Shown here one piece after another: positions 48,338 through 56,672 of a DNA stretch of 59,558 nt (positions are counted from its first letter, which is position 1; every line of letters starts with the position of its first letter). Source of the DNA: Candidatus Calditenuis fumarioli (GTDB lineage Archaea; Thermoproteota; Nitrososphaeria_A; Caldarchaeales; Calditenuaceae); contig JANVYR010000001.1 in NCBI GenBank assembly GCA_030059665.1, positions 627,548 to 687,105 of the forward strand, given 5' to 3'. Position numbers and translations under genes: made by a program. The notes beneath the pieces are model-generated. The model searched no databases. It had not been told where the DNA came from and saw only the letters and a program-made list of their open reading frames with translations.

Positions 48338-50092
48338 TCAAGCCTGGCCGGCCTGGGGCTGCCTCGAGTACCTGACGAAGGCCCTGAGGAAGTAGATCGT
48401 CATCATCGCTCCGATGACGAACATTATTGCGCCCATCACCGTAGAGAAGGCGTTGACGCCTGCTAAGGCCGCTGGACCGCCGAGTTGGAGCAGGGGTGCC
48501 TGCTGGGCGAAGTAAGGTGCCGGTCTGCCGTCTCTGATGACGACCGGGGTGGCTGTCGCCGTCGCGAAGACCAGCGTCTGCCACGCTATCGCCGCGAGCG
48601 TTGTTATCATCATGAAGATCCCGGGTATCGTGCTGTACCAGTGGAACTTCCTCTGGGTGAAGAGGTAGAGGCCGACGATCAGCAGCGCGAAGCCCGCCAG
48701 GAGCTGGTTAGTTCCTCCGAAGTAGAGCCAGATGTTGATCCAGCTCCCGGTCAGGACGAAGGCTACCGGCAGAACGAATCCGAGGACCGTCGCCACGTAT
48801 CTGTTCCCAAGGAAGCTGAGAGATGTGCCGGAGAAGATCTCGGCCATCGTCACCCTCCAGAACCTTCCGAGGATCGTCAGGATCGTAACAGCCATCCCGA
48901 CCATGTAGCTCGCGAAGAAGATCGTCAGGAACGGCACCGCGGCATCTCCTCCGAAAACAGGTTTCGTCAGCGTGGTAGCGCCCTTCGGGAAGTTGGCTGG
49001 GGCTACAGCAGTTCCCGGAGCGAGGACAATCCAAGCGGCGAGCGACGTCAGGCCAACCAGGTTCTCGCTAAGCATAGCTCCTGCCCCCACCGGTCTAACG
49101 TCGGTCTCGACGTCGATCTGCTTGCTAGTCAGCCCAGTACTGACGAGGCTGTGCCACCCAGAGACGGCACCACACGCTATGCTCACGAACAGTGCGGGCC
49201 AGAGCGGACCTGTGGTGAAGATGCGATCGCTGTAAAACTGGGTGAAGACCGGCACCTGCACCTTTACGCCCGTGAAGACCGACGCGAGGGCTCCGACCGC
49301 CAGCATTATCACGGCCGGGAAGAGCGTGTAGTATGCGATGTAGTTCATCGGTGTGACAAGCGTCGGCATGGGCAGCAAGGCCCCAGCGACCAACAGGGCG
49401 ATCAACGGCACGTACCAGAGCGTGTAGGGAGCCGGGCCCAGAGTACCGGGTGGAGGCCAGTTGAAGACAGCGCCGATCACCACACCGATGGCCAGAAGCA
49501 CTATGGCGATCAGCGTGACCTGTACGACTGGCATCTTCCTCTTGAAGAGCAGGTGTCCGGTTATGACGGCCGCTATGGTGAGGTCCAGCAGCGACCAGAA
49601 AGAGCCGGCCCATGCGTCGATCACCGTCGCGACGACGAAGAGGAAGGCAGCGTTGATCAGCAGCAGGTAGAAGAGCAGGAATCCTAACAGGAGCCTCCTG
49701 GGCGTCGGGCCGAGGAGCTCGTACGCCAGCGGACCGAAGGACCTGCCCTCCTTCCTCACCGAGAGGAACATCGCGGAGTAGTCTTGGACCCACCCGATCA
49801 GCAGAGCTGCGAAGATGATCCAGAGGAACGCCGGGAGCCACCCGAAGGTCAGGGCGATTCCTGGCCCGAGTATCGGCCCCAGCGCGGCGATGCTGTTCCA
49901 CTGGAACCCGTACAGCACGAACCTGGAGACCGGGAAGAACTCGACCCCGTCCATGTACATGTGCGCAGGCGTCGGCCTCTTCGGATCCGGTGCCCACACC
50001 TTCCGGTCTATCCACTTGCTGTAGGTCCAATACGTCAGCAAGAACACGACGATGCCGATGGCAGTTATGCCAAACGGCGTATCGAAGACCAT
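48338..50092 (-). CDS. cstA: CstA-family carbon starvation protein / peptide or pyruvate transporter
   Basis: 584 residues, about fifteen membrane segments. The CstA pattern is clear: WNSIAALGPILGPGIALTFGWLPAFLWI near 65-92, VQDYSAMFLSVRKEGRSFG near 103-121, FVSIACGAVSGWHSLVSTGLTSKQI near 299-323 and WLYFGGTNQLLAGFALLIVGLYLF near 450-473. CstA/YjiY proteins take up peptides or pyruvate. Single gene with its own promoter, convergent with none; it ends about 60 bases from the ArsA-type operon promoter on the same strand. Confidence 0.94.
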   Translation of the reverse strand: MVFDTPFGITAIGIVVFLLTYWTYSKWIDRKVWAPDPKRPTPAHMYMDGVEFFPVSRFVLYGFQWNSIAALGPILGPGIALTFGWLPAFLWIIFAALLIGWVQDYSAMFLSVRKEGRSFGPLAYELLGPTPRRLLLGFLLFYLLLINAAFLFVVATVIDAWAGSFWSLLDLTIAAVITGHLLFKRKMPVVQVTLIAIVLLAIGVVIGAVFNWPPPGTLGPAPYTLWYVPLIALLVAGALLPMPTLVTPMNYIAYYTLFPAVIMLAVGALASVFTGVKVQVPVFTQFYSDRIFTTGPLWPALFVSIACGAVSGWHSLVSTGLTSKQIDVETDVRPVGAGAMLSENLVGLTSLAAWIVLAPGTAVAPANFPKGATTLTKPVFGGDAAVPFLTIFFASYMVGMAVTILTILGRFWRVTMAEIFSGTSLSFLGNRYVATVLGFVLPVAFVLTGSWINIWLYFGGTNQLLAGFALLIVGLYLFTQRKFHWYSTIPGIFMMITTLAAIAWQTLVFATATATPVVIRDGRPAPYFAQQAPLLQLGGPAALAGVNAFSTVMGAIMFVIGAMMTIYFLRAFVRYSRQPQAGQA

Positions 50093-50116
50093 CGCGTTTC
50101 GACGGTGCAGGAAGTC

Positions 50117-50126
50117 TTATTTAATA
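50117..50126 (-). promoter_or_regulatory. TATA box of cstA
   Basis: Minus-strand ATTAAATAAG about 29 bases before ATG 50092. Confidence 0.6.
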
Positions 50127-50710
50127 ACTTACGGAGGATTGGTTTAACACGCAGAAACATGAGGAGATCGTCCGTTTTTCGGATTAGAATTCGTGGATAT
50201 TCCATGTTCTGTGAAATTCGTGGCCGGAAACGGCACCCATGTTGACTGAATCGTCATCTTTCGTTCCGTATCATTACCGAACCACGGGAAAAATCCGCGG
50301 CGTAGAACGGCCCTTCTCGGGGTCGGCTCGGCTCTTCCCTCTTCACAGCTCAGTCTGGAGCGACTGGCCTCATCCCCCATTTGGTGTCCTCCGCAACTGG
50401 TTTTGAGGTTTGCCCAGCCGTCGGGTCGAACGCAGGCTCATTGTCATATAAAGGAGTTCGTAGAAATTCTACGTGGGATCTTAATGCCTGATGCGCTCTC
50501 ATACTTACTGACGCTCCTTTGAGGGCGGTTGACGGAAGAGATAAGCCATCATCTGCGCCTTCCACGTCCTGAAGTCCCTCTTCCTTCCTCACCCGGTAAA
50601 CACTTCTAAGATTGGTCAGAGACCCGACCATTTCCTGCTCTTTGGGTGCGGCGGGCGCCTCATCGGCCTCTCCGATCGGCTCCATATGACCCTGTAACCG
50701 TAGAAACCCC
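50127..50710. other. 584-base stretch without a convincing gene
   Basis: Lower GC than the flanks. Two minus-strand frames exist (50144-50380 and 50350-50685) but neither has a promoter, a recognised domain or protein-like composition; the second contains a few plausible segments (SLTNLRSVYRVRKEEG) and may be an eroded gene. No tRNA, long repeat or CRISPR-like array was seen. It borders the decayed transposon zone to the right. Confidence 0.45.
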
Positions 50711-50833
50711 TCATCCGGTCTGCTGAGCCTCCATCAACTTTTCAAGGACGGGTATTGCCTGAGCCTCCCCTTCCTGAACCAAAACCTCCTTCATGAGCTT
50801 GGACACTAACTCACATTCCTTATGAACCCGCAT
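50711..50833 (-). CDS. possible 40-residue protein divergent from the DEDD pseudogene
   Basis: From ATG 50833 the frame reads MRVHKECELVSKLMKEVLV and continues with EAQAIPVLEKLMEAQQTG to TGA. It is an amphipathic helix-type sequence with normal composition. Its start codon region is shared head-to-head with the first possible start of the DEDD pseudogene on the other strand. No family recognised; it may be a small regulator or a gene remnant. Confidence 0.35.
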   Translation of the reverse strand: MRVHKECELVSKLMKEVLVQEGEAQAIPVLEKLMEAQQTG

Positions 50834-51857
50834 TGCGATGTGAGATGATAGGAATGATCGGAGAAGCAAACCAAGAACGTCTCGATTCTAAGCTGAGAGA
50901 GAAGGCCCTCGAGCTGTATAGAAGGCTTGAGGGCCTTCCGTTGCCGAAGTTCCAAGGAGCGACGGTGGACTTCCACCAGAAGAGGCCAGCGATGGTTTTC
51001 ATAGCGGAGAAGGAGCTGATAGCTCAAGTCGAGAACGGAGAACTCCTGAGGTTCCTCGTCGCGCAGGGCGTCCGCCGCGTGCTGGTGGATGCCCTATGGC
51101 CGAGCAACGTAGCCATCCTCAAGCAGCTAATCGAAAGCGGGATCGAGGTCTGGGTCCTAACCAGACCGTCGGCCCTTCACGGCTGGCGGAAAAACACGAG
51201 GGTAAGCCAAAGGGCCTCGTGGAGTGGTTAGAAAGACATCATCCGAAGGTTCTGGAGGGCTTCAAGCAAAGGATAAAGAAGGATGAATTCGATGCGGTTC
51301 TGTTGAGATATGTGAAGCCGAAATTTATGAGGCCTCTCTCGAAAGAGCATCTGACGTGCTGGGTAAAGATGCTGTTATATCGGTATGCCAGAAGGAATCG
51401 TCAGGGACTGCTCCATCAGCTCGATGCTCTACCGGTGTCAGAAGATGAAAGGACGTGGAGGATCGAGATGTCAGAAGATTATTTGATGATAGAGGCACAG
51501 AGCTTCATTGAAACCGTAAAGCGTTGCTATCCGGGGATAGATGAACTGTTCGAGGAACTCGGTATCTCAGACGACGTTATCGCTCAGGCATATGCGTGCG
51601 AAGTGTTCTTAGAGGTGGACGAGAGACGATCACCCTACCGGGAGAGAAATCACTTCGGATTGAAGTGGGACGATGACGCCGAGCTTCTGAGGGACGGAGC
51701 AGCACTGTATGCATTGAATCAGTTGACGGCTAAGATAGAAGGAGTGAACCCGAAATTCGCGAAGAAAGGCTTCCGGAAGAAGGAGTGGATAGTCCTAACG
51801 AAAATCCATGATTTCAAAAGGCGATTGCTGATAGGGCCAGGCCGGACGCGGGCCTGA
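50833..51857 (+). pseudogene. IS110-like DEDD protein with an internal frameshift
   Basis: Two overlapping frames form one protein. The first (50833-51231) begins RCEMIGMIGEANQERLDSK and carries ATVDFHQKRP and VRRVLVDALWPSNVAILKQL; the second continues from about 51195 with LAEKHEGKPKGLVEWLERHH and KKDEFDAVLLRYVKPKFM. These parts align in order with the protein at 1-402 (VDA-LPS, then SDEDDARALA). A -1 shift inside or near a run of five A (about 51190-51194) restores continuity. The C-terminal half lacks an obvious IS110 HhH/serine domain, so it may be another DEDD family. The last few residues run into the GC-rich stretch that follows. Confidence 0.6.
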
Positions 51858-52035
51858 GGCCGGGCGCCTCGGCGGGGGAGACCCGGGCACGGGTACTCGC
51901 GCAGGCTCTAACCGCCCCCGCCGTGAGGCGGTGAGGCGTAACCTCCTCGAATGTAACACCGGCCCGGGCCCCAAACGACCGAGGTCGAGGACGCCCTGGG
52001 CGACGAATCAAACGATCCAAACCCCTCCCCTTTCC
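51835..52035 (+). ncRNA. candidate structured non-coding RNA, identity unknown
   Basis: About 200 bases of markedly higher GC than both flanks, following the DEDD pseudogene and ended by a pyrimidine/T tract. Complementary pieces are visible: GGGCC at the start and GGCCCGGGCCC near 51962-51972, GCGGGGG at about 51876 with CCCCCGC near 51915, and ACCCGGGCACGGGT as a hairpin between. It does not match 5S, tRNA, SRP or RNase P patterns I know. No protein frame of note spans it. Orientation is taken from the T tract. Confidence 0.35.
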
Positions 52036-52046
52036 TTTTTTCTTTG
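52028..52046 (+). terminator. T-rich tract, possible archaeal terminator
   Basis: A pyrimidine run with TTTCCTTTTTT ending at about 52042 directly after the GC-rich stretch; oligo-T tracts stop archaeal RNA polymerase. Confidence 0.4.
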
Positions 52047-52146
52047 TCGCATTAACCTCAGCACGTCCTTTTCACCTTGTTATGGCTTAATTCACAGGCT
52101 TCTCCCGGCTCCTGAGCCCATCCTCTGGCTTTGCGTTGGCGCTTCT

Positions 52147-52308
52147 CGTGTTTTGAAGGCGGCTCTTTATGAAGAGAAGATAGATACAGCGATATCCGTA
52201 TTCAAGTCGATGTTCGGAGAAGAAGTGCTATCCAGTAAGCCGAAATGGATGAAGGTAGAGATGGTCCAGAAGGCATTCATATACAACCTGTTGCTGAACG
52301 CGGTGTGA
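52147..52308 (+). pseudogene. C-terminal fragment of an IS4/IS5-type transposase
   Basis: About 53 residues: EEKIDTAISVFKSMFGEEV then KWMKVEMVQKAFIYNLLL and a stop. The I-x-x-FK-x-xFGE and MVxK-x-x-x-YNLLL pattern is the last part of DDE transposases of archaeal IS4/IS5-like elements. No start, DDE residues or N-terminal part is found upstream; the preceding bases are the GC-rich stretch. A truncated remnant. Confidence 0.5.
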
Positions 52309-52442
52309 ACCCGAGACGAAGGAGCTCCAGCGGGAGAAGAGGGCATAGAGCCTAGGGAATTAGGCCACAAGGCATTGAGCTAAACAACTTTCACTCATCT
52401 CACCCTCATAGGGATTTATATATTCTCCTAAGCGCCAAAACT

Positions 52443-54626
52443 TCATTCGAGGACCTGGACCACGTCATGCACGACGATCACCGTCCTGCCGTCCTGCTTC
52501 AGGATCCTAGCCTTGGCCAAAAATCGCCTGCCCTTCTTCACCAGCTCCCTAGGTCCGTAGTAGAGGTCCGCGTCGAGCCTCGCCCTGAAGCGGTCGTTCA
52601 CCAGCACCACGGCGTAACCCGGACCGACCTTCTCCACCTCGACCTTCACGAGCGCTCCCGACTCGCTGGAGGCCCTGAGCGAGGACCTGGTGACGAACCT
52701 CCCGTTCACCTGGGCGACCTTCCGCTCCCTGACGAGCCTGAAGGCGGCACGTCTCACCACGTCCGGGTCCTCGTCAACGCTCTCCATCACCTCGGTCAGC
52801 GTCATCCCCCTACGCCCGCTCTTCAGCAGCGCGAGGTAGACGTCCTTCCTGGTCCTCTCGACGGCTCGCCTGAGCTCCTTTGCGGACCTGAAGGCCTCCG
52901 AGCCCAGATCTGTGCGCTCCTCATCCCCCCGCGGCCCCTCAGCACGCACTGTCTCCGGAGCGAGGACCGACCTCTCCGGCCGCCTCCACGGCCACGGCTC
53001 CCCTGGTGTTGGCATCGGGCCAGAGCGCGGAACCAGCACCTCCCTGACCTCCCTCGAGACCTCCTCGAGGATCGAGGCCATCCTTCTGGCCCTCCTGTAA
53101 CCCTCCCGGAAGTAGTACTCCTCGACGGTACCCTCCGTGACCAGTATCAGCACCTTTCCCGGCATCCTCCTGCCGGTCCGCCCCCTCCGCTGGACGTGCC
53201 TGATGCCGCTGGGTATTGGCTCGTAGAACACCACCAGCCCGCACTCGGGGACGTCTAACCCCTCCTCTCCTATCGAGGTCGCCACGAGGACCCTCGTCCT
53301 TCCCTCCCTGAAGTCCCTGAGGACCCTCATCTGCTCCTCCTGCGTCATCCTAGGCCCTCCCTTCCCCTCGGCCTTGCCGACGAAGAGCGCCGCATCGATC
53401 CCCTCGGACCTCAGCCGCTCCGCGAGGACCTCCGCCGTGACCCTCACGTTGGAGAAGACCAGGACCCTGTCCTGCGGCCTCTCCGCGAGGTGCGCCCTCA
53501 CGGCCGATACCAGCGCGGTGACCTTGGGATGGTCTGCCGTGCAACCCTCCGCTGCCCTCAACAGCTCCGCGAAGTCCTCGCTCCGGACTATCGAGACGTG
53601 GCTCCTCAGCTCAGACCCCTTGAGGGACTCGAGGTAGCTGAGGAGCGTCCGGACGTGCTGGCTCTCCACCAGCTCCAGGGCGTGGAAGAGGCTCAGCACC
53701 TGCGATATGACCTGAAGGAACCTCATCCTCGGACCCCTCGCGCCGGCCTCTGCCTCCGCCTTCAGCCGCTCCATCAGCGATAGCAGGACCTTCCGGTTCA
53801 CCTCCACCTCCGCACCGATCAGCCCCGCTGACCTGAGGGCCTCTACGCGCCTCTCGATCGCCTTCCTTATCACGTCCCGGACCCGTTCGTACTCCGGGGT
53901 CAGCTGGACCCTCACCCATCCTACCTTGACGCCCGGGATGTAGGGTCTTACGTCCTCGTCGTCCTCAGTCCTCCACTCTATCCTCTCGATCCAGAGGTTG
54001 CGCACGACCTCGGTGACCGACTCCTTCGTGGAACCCGGAGAAGCGGTGAGCGCGAGGATCAGGGGCCACGGGCACCTCCTGACGTACTCGGAGGCGATAC
54101 GGGTGTAGGCGTACCTCGCCTTCGAGCGGTGACACTCGTCCAGGACGAGGAGCGCGAACTCCTCGAGCGCCACCAGGCCGTTGCTCATGTCGTTCCACAC
54201 GGCCTGAGGTGTACCGAGCACGACCCTCACCCTCCTGTCGATCCAAATCCCCTCCCTTCCCCTGACCTCGCCCGTGACGACGGCGACCTCCTCTCGGCCC
54301 AGCTTGAGGTGCCTCAGCAGGCTCTCCCGGTGCTGGAGCGCCAGCGGCTTGGTCGGTGCGAGGAACATGACCCTGCACCCCGGATACCTGCGGAGGACCT
54401 CCGCGATCACGAGCTCCGCGATCACCGTCTTTCCCAGCGCCGTCGGCAGGACCAGGAGCGTGTTGGCCTTCAGCGCGCCCTCGGCCATCTCGAGCTGGTA
54501 CCTCCTCCCTTCGACGGCCCTCTCCCTAACCATCGGGTGCTCGACGTAGCCCTCTTCGCTGACCCGGAACGCCCTCGCTTGACCTCCGGCCGTCTCGCCC
54601 CCGACGTAATCCCTTAGGTCGACCAC
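52443..54626 (-). CDS. Hef/FANCM-like superfamily 2 helicase without nuclease domain
   Basis: 727 residues. RecA-like domain 1: RYQLEMAEGAL near 42-52, Walker A PTALGKT near 61-67, DECHRS near 162-167 and ALTASPG. Between the RecA domains lies a helical insert (~245-350) like the Hef DNA-clamp. Domain 2: VFSNVRVTAEVLAERL near 399-414, ATSIGEEGLDVPE near 457 and QRRGRTGR near 486-493. After a Pro-rich linker (~550-590) come a winged-helix-like stretch and a beta-rich end domain (KVEVEKVGPGYAVVLVNDRF) instead of the XPF nuclease. Probably remodels stalled replication forks. Confidence 0.88.
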   Translation of the reverse strand: MVDLRDYVGGETAGGQARAFRVSEEGYVEHPMVRERAVEGRRYQLEMAEGALKANTLLVLPTALGKTVIAELVIAEVLRRYPGCRVMFLAPTKPLALQHRESLLRHLKLGREEVAVVTGEVRGREGIWIDRRVRVVLGTPQAVWNDMSNGLVALEEFALLVLDECHRSKARYAYTRIASEYVRRCPWPLILALTASPGSTKESVTEVVRNLWIERIEWRTEDDEDVRPYIPGVKVGWVRVQLTPEYERVRDVIRKAIERRVEALRSAGLIGAEVEVNRKVLLSLMERLKAEAEAGARGPRMRFLQVISQVLSLFHALELVESQHVRTLLSYLESLKGSELRSHVSIVRSEDFAELLRAAEGCTADHPKVTALVSAVRAHLAERPQDRVLVFSNVRVTAEVLAERLRSEGIDAALFVGKAEGKGGPRMTQEEQMRVLRDFREGRTRVLVATSIGEEGLDVPECGLVVFYEPIPSGIRHVQRRGRTGRRMPGKVLILVTEGTVEEYYFREGYRRARRMASILEEVSREVREVLVPRSGPMPTPGEPWPWRRPERSVLAPETVRAEGPRGDEERTDLGSEAFRSAKELRRAVERTRKDVYLALLKSGRRGMTLTEVMESVDEDPDVVRRAAFRLVRERKVAQVNGRFVTRSSLRASSESGALVKVEVEKVGPGYAVVLVNDRFRARLDADLYYGPRELVKKGRRFLAKARILKQDGRTVIVVHDVVQVLE

Positions 54627-54876
54627 CGTCCCTACCTCGAACGACGAGGTGATAATCGTGCGGTCGGTCCGCTTTCGGTGGAGTCTATGAGGGGATGCGG
54701 TTCGACCATAAAGGAATGGCTACTTGTTAAAACAGGAGGAAGGGCCTGGGCAACGCGATAATAAATAATCCGTAAAGGCCGAGTGTGGCGGCATGACTTT
54801 GACGGGAATGGTATCAATAGGGGGGCGATAAAAATTAATACTATCGTTAAACCGCACTTGTTATGTTGGGAAGCCC
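54627..54876. other. 250-base AT-rich intergenic stretch
   Basis: GC drops sharply from about 54700 onward, marking the left edge of the foreign cassette. A TATA-like AAAATTAATA near 54833-54842 precedes the ATPase start by about 40 bases. Short minus-strand frames here look spurious. Confidence 0.5.
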
Positions 54877-55962
54877 ATGATTACGGAGCTGACCATCAGG
54901 AATTTCAAATCGATACAAGAGGTCACGCTTGAATGTAAAAAGATAAACATTTTCATCGGAGAGCCCAATACAGGAAAATCTAACTTGTTGGAGGTGTTTG
55001 CTCTGCTGAATCTATTCGGGAGAGATGAAACCCGTTACCCTCTCACAACAGATGATTTGCGGTTCATCTTTAGGGTGTCTTCGTGGCGCCAACTATTCTA
55101 TTGGCAGGATACCAGTCGGGAATTATCAATAAGTTTGCTGTTATCAAACGGGGGTACGAATAATTCGTACGACCTGAAATTCAGATATGAGGAAGGCAAT
55201 ATAAGCGTTGCCGTTAGTGAAACACAACAAGGAATTGCAGAGACCTCCCCATTATCCTACTCTTATACTCTCAGGGCCGATGACCTTCACCCTCTCTCAG
55301 AAATTGAATACAACAGACCATCTTTTAGTGAGTTGCAGAAGCTCGCCTTTTATCGTTATCGTGTTAGAGATGATTACAAAATTCTGGAGAGTCGATTTGT
55401 TGTTCCTCCTGACGCTCCTAACCTAGTAAGTCTACTCCTAGAGAATAAGGAGTTGAGAAGTGAGGTCGTTCGCCTGATCAATAAGTACGGATACAGGTTG
55501 ATGATAGAACCTCCTACTAAAACCCTTAAAATCGAGCGCGGTATTGATGAGGACTCATTTATAGTGATTTCGCTCCCCTACTCGGCGGTATCCGACACAC
55601 TACAGCGAATGGTCTTCAACCTCGCCATCGTCACGTGTAACAGAGACATGGTAATCGCTATGGAGGAACCAGAGGCGCATGTATTCCCATACTACGTCAA
55701 GTATCTGGCTGAGAAGATCGCTGAGGACGAGCAGGGCAATCAGTTCTTTATCACGACGCACAACCCGTATTTCCTGCTATCCGTTCTAGAAAAGGGCCGC
55801 ACGGACGACGTTAACGTTTTCGTTACGCACTATGAGAACTTCGAGACCAAGGTAATGCAATTGTCCGATGAGCATAAGGAGGAGTTGCTCGATTATGGTG
55901 CGGATGCCTTCTTCAACCTAGATGCCATTATGGAGAAGTTGGGTGTAGTGGCCGGTGGTTAA
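54877..55962 (+). CDS. OLD/AriA-like ABC ATPase of a two-gene defence-type cassette
   Basis: 361 residues. ELTIRNFKSIQEVTL at the N-terminus and Walker A GEPNTGKS at 28-35 are the SMC/RecF/OLD-type ABC head; the signature-like SDTLQRMVFNLAIV is near 240-253, Walker B VIAMEEPEAH at 259-268, and the H-loop TTHNPYFLLS near 293-302. The middle is a variable insert. There is no Toprim domain at the C-terminus, unlike OLD or GajA. Codons are A/T-rich (many ATA, AAA, TTA), unlike the host. The next gene starts at the stop codon. Confidence 0.88.
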   Translation: MITELTIRNFKSIQEVTLECKKINIFIGEPNTGKSNLLEVFALLNLFGRDETRYPLTTDDLRFIFRVSSWRQLFYWQDTSRELSISLLLSNGGTNNSYDLKFRYEEGNISVAVSETQQGIAETSPLSYSYTLRADDLHPLSEIEYNRPSFSELQKLAFYRYRVRDDYKILESRFVVPPDAPNLVSLLLENKELRSEVVRLINKYGYRLMIEPPTKTLKIERGIDEDSFIVISLPYSAVSDTLQRMVFNLAIVTCNRDMVIAMEEPEAHVFPYYVKYLAEKIAEDEQGNQFFITTHNPYFLLSVLEKGRTDDVNVFVTHYENFETKVMQLSDEHKEELLDYGADAFFNLDAIMEKLGVVAGG

Positions 55963-56406
55963 GTGTTGTTCAGCAAATACGTAGTTGAATGTGACAACGA
56001 CAAAACTTTGGTTCAGGAACTCTTGAACATTAGATCAGGACGGATACACCATGCCCTTGGCAAAACGAATGTGTTGAAGGTCCTCCAAAAATCTGAAAAC
56101 TCGCTTGGGTTGATAGATGAGGATCCAGAAAGTCACCAGCCCCCTATGCTACGTAGCATTCAAGTAAATTACATAGGTAATGGGATAAAGGTGGGTCAAT
56201 TTAGGAGCAACAAATTGGTGATCTTGTGTCCGGAGCTCGAGGAATGGGTCGTTAGAGCCATCGAAGAAATTGCAAATCTAAATCCGAAGATTGATGCAAA
56301 GACCTTAAAATATAACCCCGAGATGTTTAGGAAGAGTCTTGGACGGCTCATCCAGTTAAATTCTAGTTATATTATTACACTCCGAAACGTGATGACAACA
56401 ACCTAA
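55963..56406 (+). CDS. small Toprim-like protein paired with the ATPase
   Basis: 147 residues from GTG 55963, directly after the ATPase stop. The Toprim signature is visible: first strand YVVECDND with Glu9 and Asp13 (E-x3-D), then GLIDEDPE with the D-x-D pair at 52-54, and VILCPELEEWV near 86-96, whose LEEW-type segment recurs in OLD/DUF4435-like Toprim nucleases. Much shorter than AriB or the OLD Toprim part, so it may be a minimal nuclease. AT-rich like the ATPase. Target (tRNA, DNA) unknown. Confidence 0.6.
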   Translation: MLFSKYVVECDNDKTLVQELLNIRSGRIHHALGKTNVLKVLQKSENSLGLIDEDPESHQPPMLRSIQVNYIGNGIKVGQFRSNKLVILCPELEEWVVRAIEEIANLNPKIDAKTLKYNPEMFRKSLGRLIQLNSSYIITLRNVMTTT

Positions 56407-56458
56407 TGCTGCCCGATTGTCTCGGGTAGCGAGGGCGGTGTCCTGACCAAACAATAAC

Positions 56459-56466
56459 GCTATATT
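56459..56466 (+). promoter_or_regulatory. TATA box of eS30
   Basis: CTATATTT centred about 28 bases before ATG 56491; the host-type promoter resumes right of the AT-rich cassette. Confidence 0.6.
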
Positions 56467-56490
56467 TCGCCACTGAGTTGAACTGTTGGC

Positions 56491-56658
56491 ATGCCGTCCC
56501 ACGGCTCCGTTACCAAGGCCGGAAAGGTGAGGAGCGCCACCCCGAAGATCGAGCCCAAGCCGAAGGAGTTCCCGCCGCCGAGGATAAGGAACCGGAGGAA
56601 CTACGTCAAGCGGATCCTGAACGCCCAGGTGGCGACGGCCGGCGGAAGGCTCGCCTGA
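56491..56658 (+). CDS. rps30e: 30S ribosomal protein eS30
   Basis: 55 residues: [19 protein letters not shown] then [16 protein letters not shown]. The HGS-TKAGKVRxxTPK block is diagnostic. eS30 occurs in TACK/Asgard archaea and eukaryotes, so it helps place the host. It precedes the macro-domain gene by 14 bases on the same strand. Confidence 0.93.
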   Translation: MPSHGSVTKAGKVRSATPKIEPKPKEFPPPRIRNRRNYVKRILNAQVATAGGRLA

Positions 56659-56672
56659 TCTGAGTCGTCGGG

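Larger units (their letters stand above)
50711..52308. mobile_element. decayed mobile-element zone
   Basis: Contains a frameshifted DEDD-type recombinase gene, a C-terminal transposase tail and a GC-rich insertless stretch between them, flanked by cstA and the Hef-like helicase. Base composition and codon use differ from the neighbours (more A/T, more AAA/AGA-type codons). Element ends and inverted repeats could not be fixed by eye. Confidence 0.45.
54877..56406 (+). other. AT-rich ATPase + Toprim cassette, likely horizontally acquired
   Basis: Two abutting genes whose base composition and codon use differ from every neighbour, between the Hef-like helicase and eS30. The pair resembles a split OLD/Gabija nuclease or a compact PARIS (AriA-AriB) system. 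No integrase or repeats are visible at the edges. Confidence 0.6.

Noticed and set aside
48485-49687. 400-codon frame opposite cstA
   Set aside because: Shadow of a membrane-protein gene, extremely Arg/Asp/Gln-rich, no start signals.
50144-50685. Two minus-strand frames upstream of the DEDD pseudogene
   Set aside because: No recognisable domain, promoter or consistent codon pattern; treated as non-coding or eroded sequence.
51876-51925. Hairpin GCGGGGG...CCCCCGC considered as a tRNA
   Set aside because: Only about 50 bases span the stem, with no D loop, T loop or anticodon arm.
51835-52035. SRP RNA or RNase P RNA identity for the GC-rich stretch
   Set aside because: Diagnostic SRP helix-8 and RNase P GAGGAAAGUC-type cores were not found on either strand.
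54632-54817. Minus-strand 61-codon frame between the helicase and the ATPase
   Set aside because: Lies in the AT-rich upstream region; composition and position look random.
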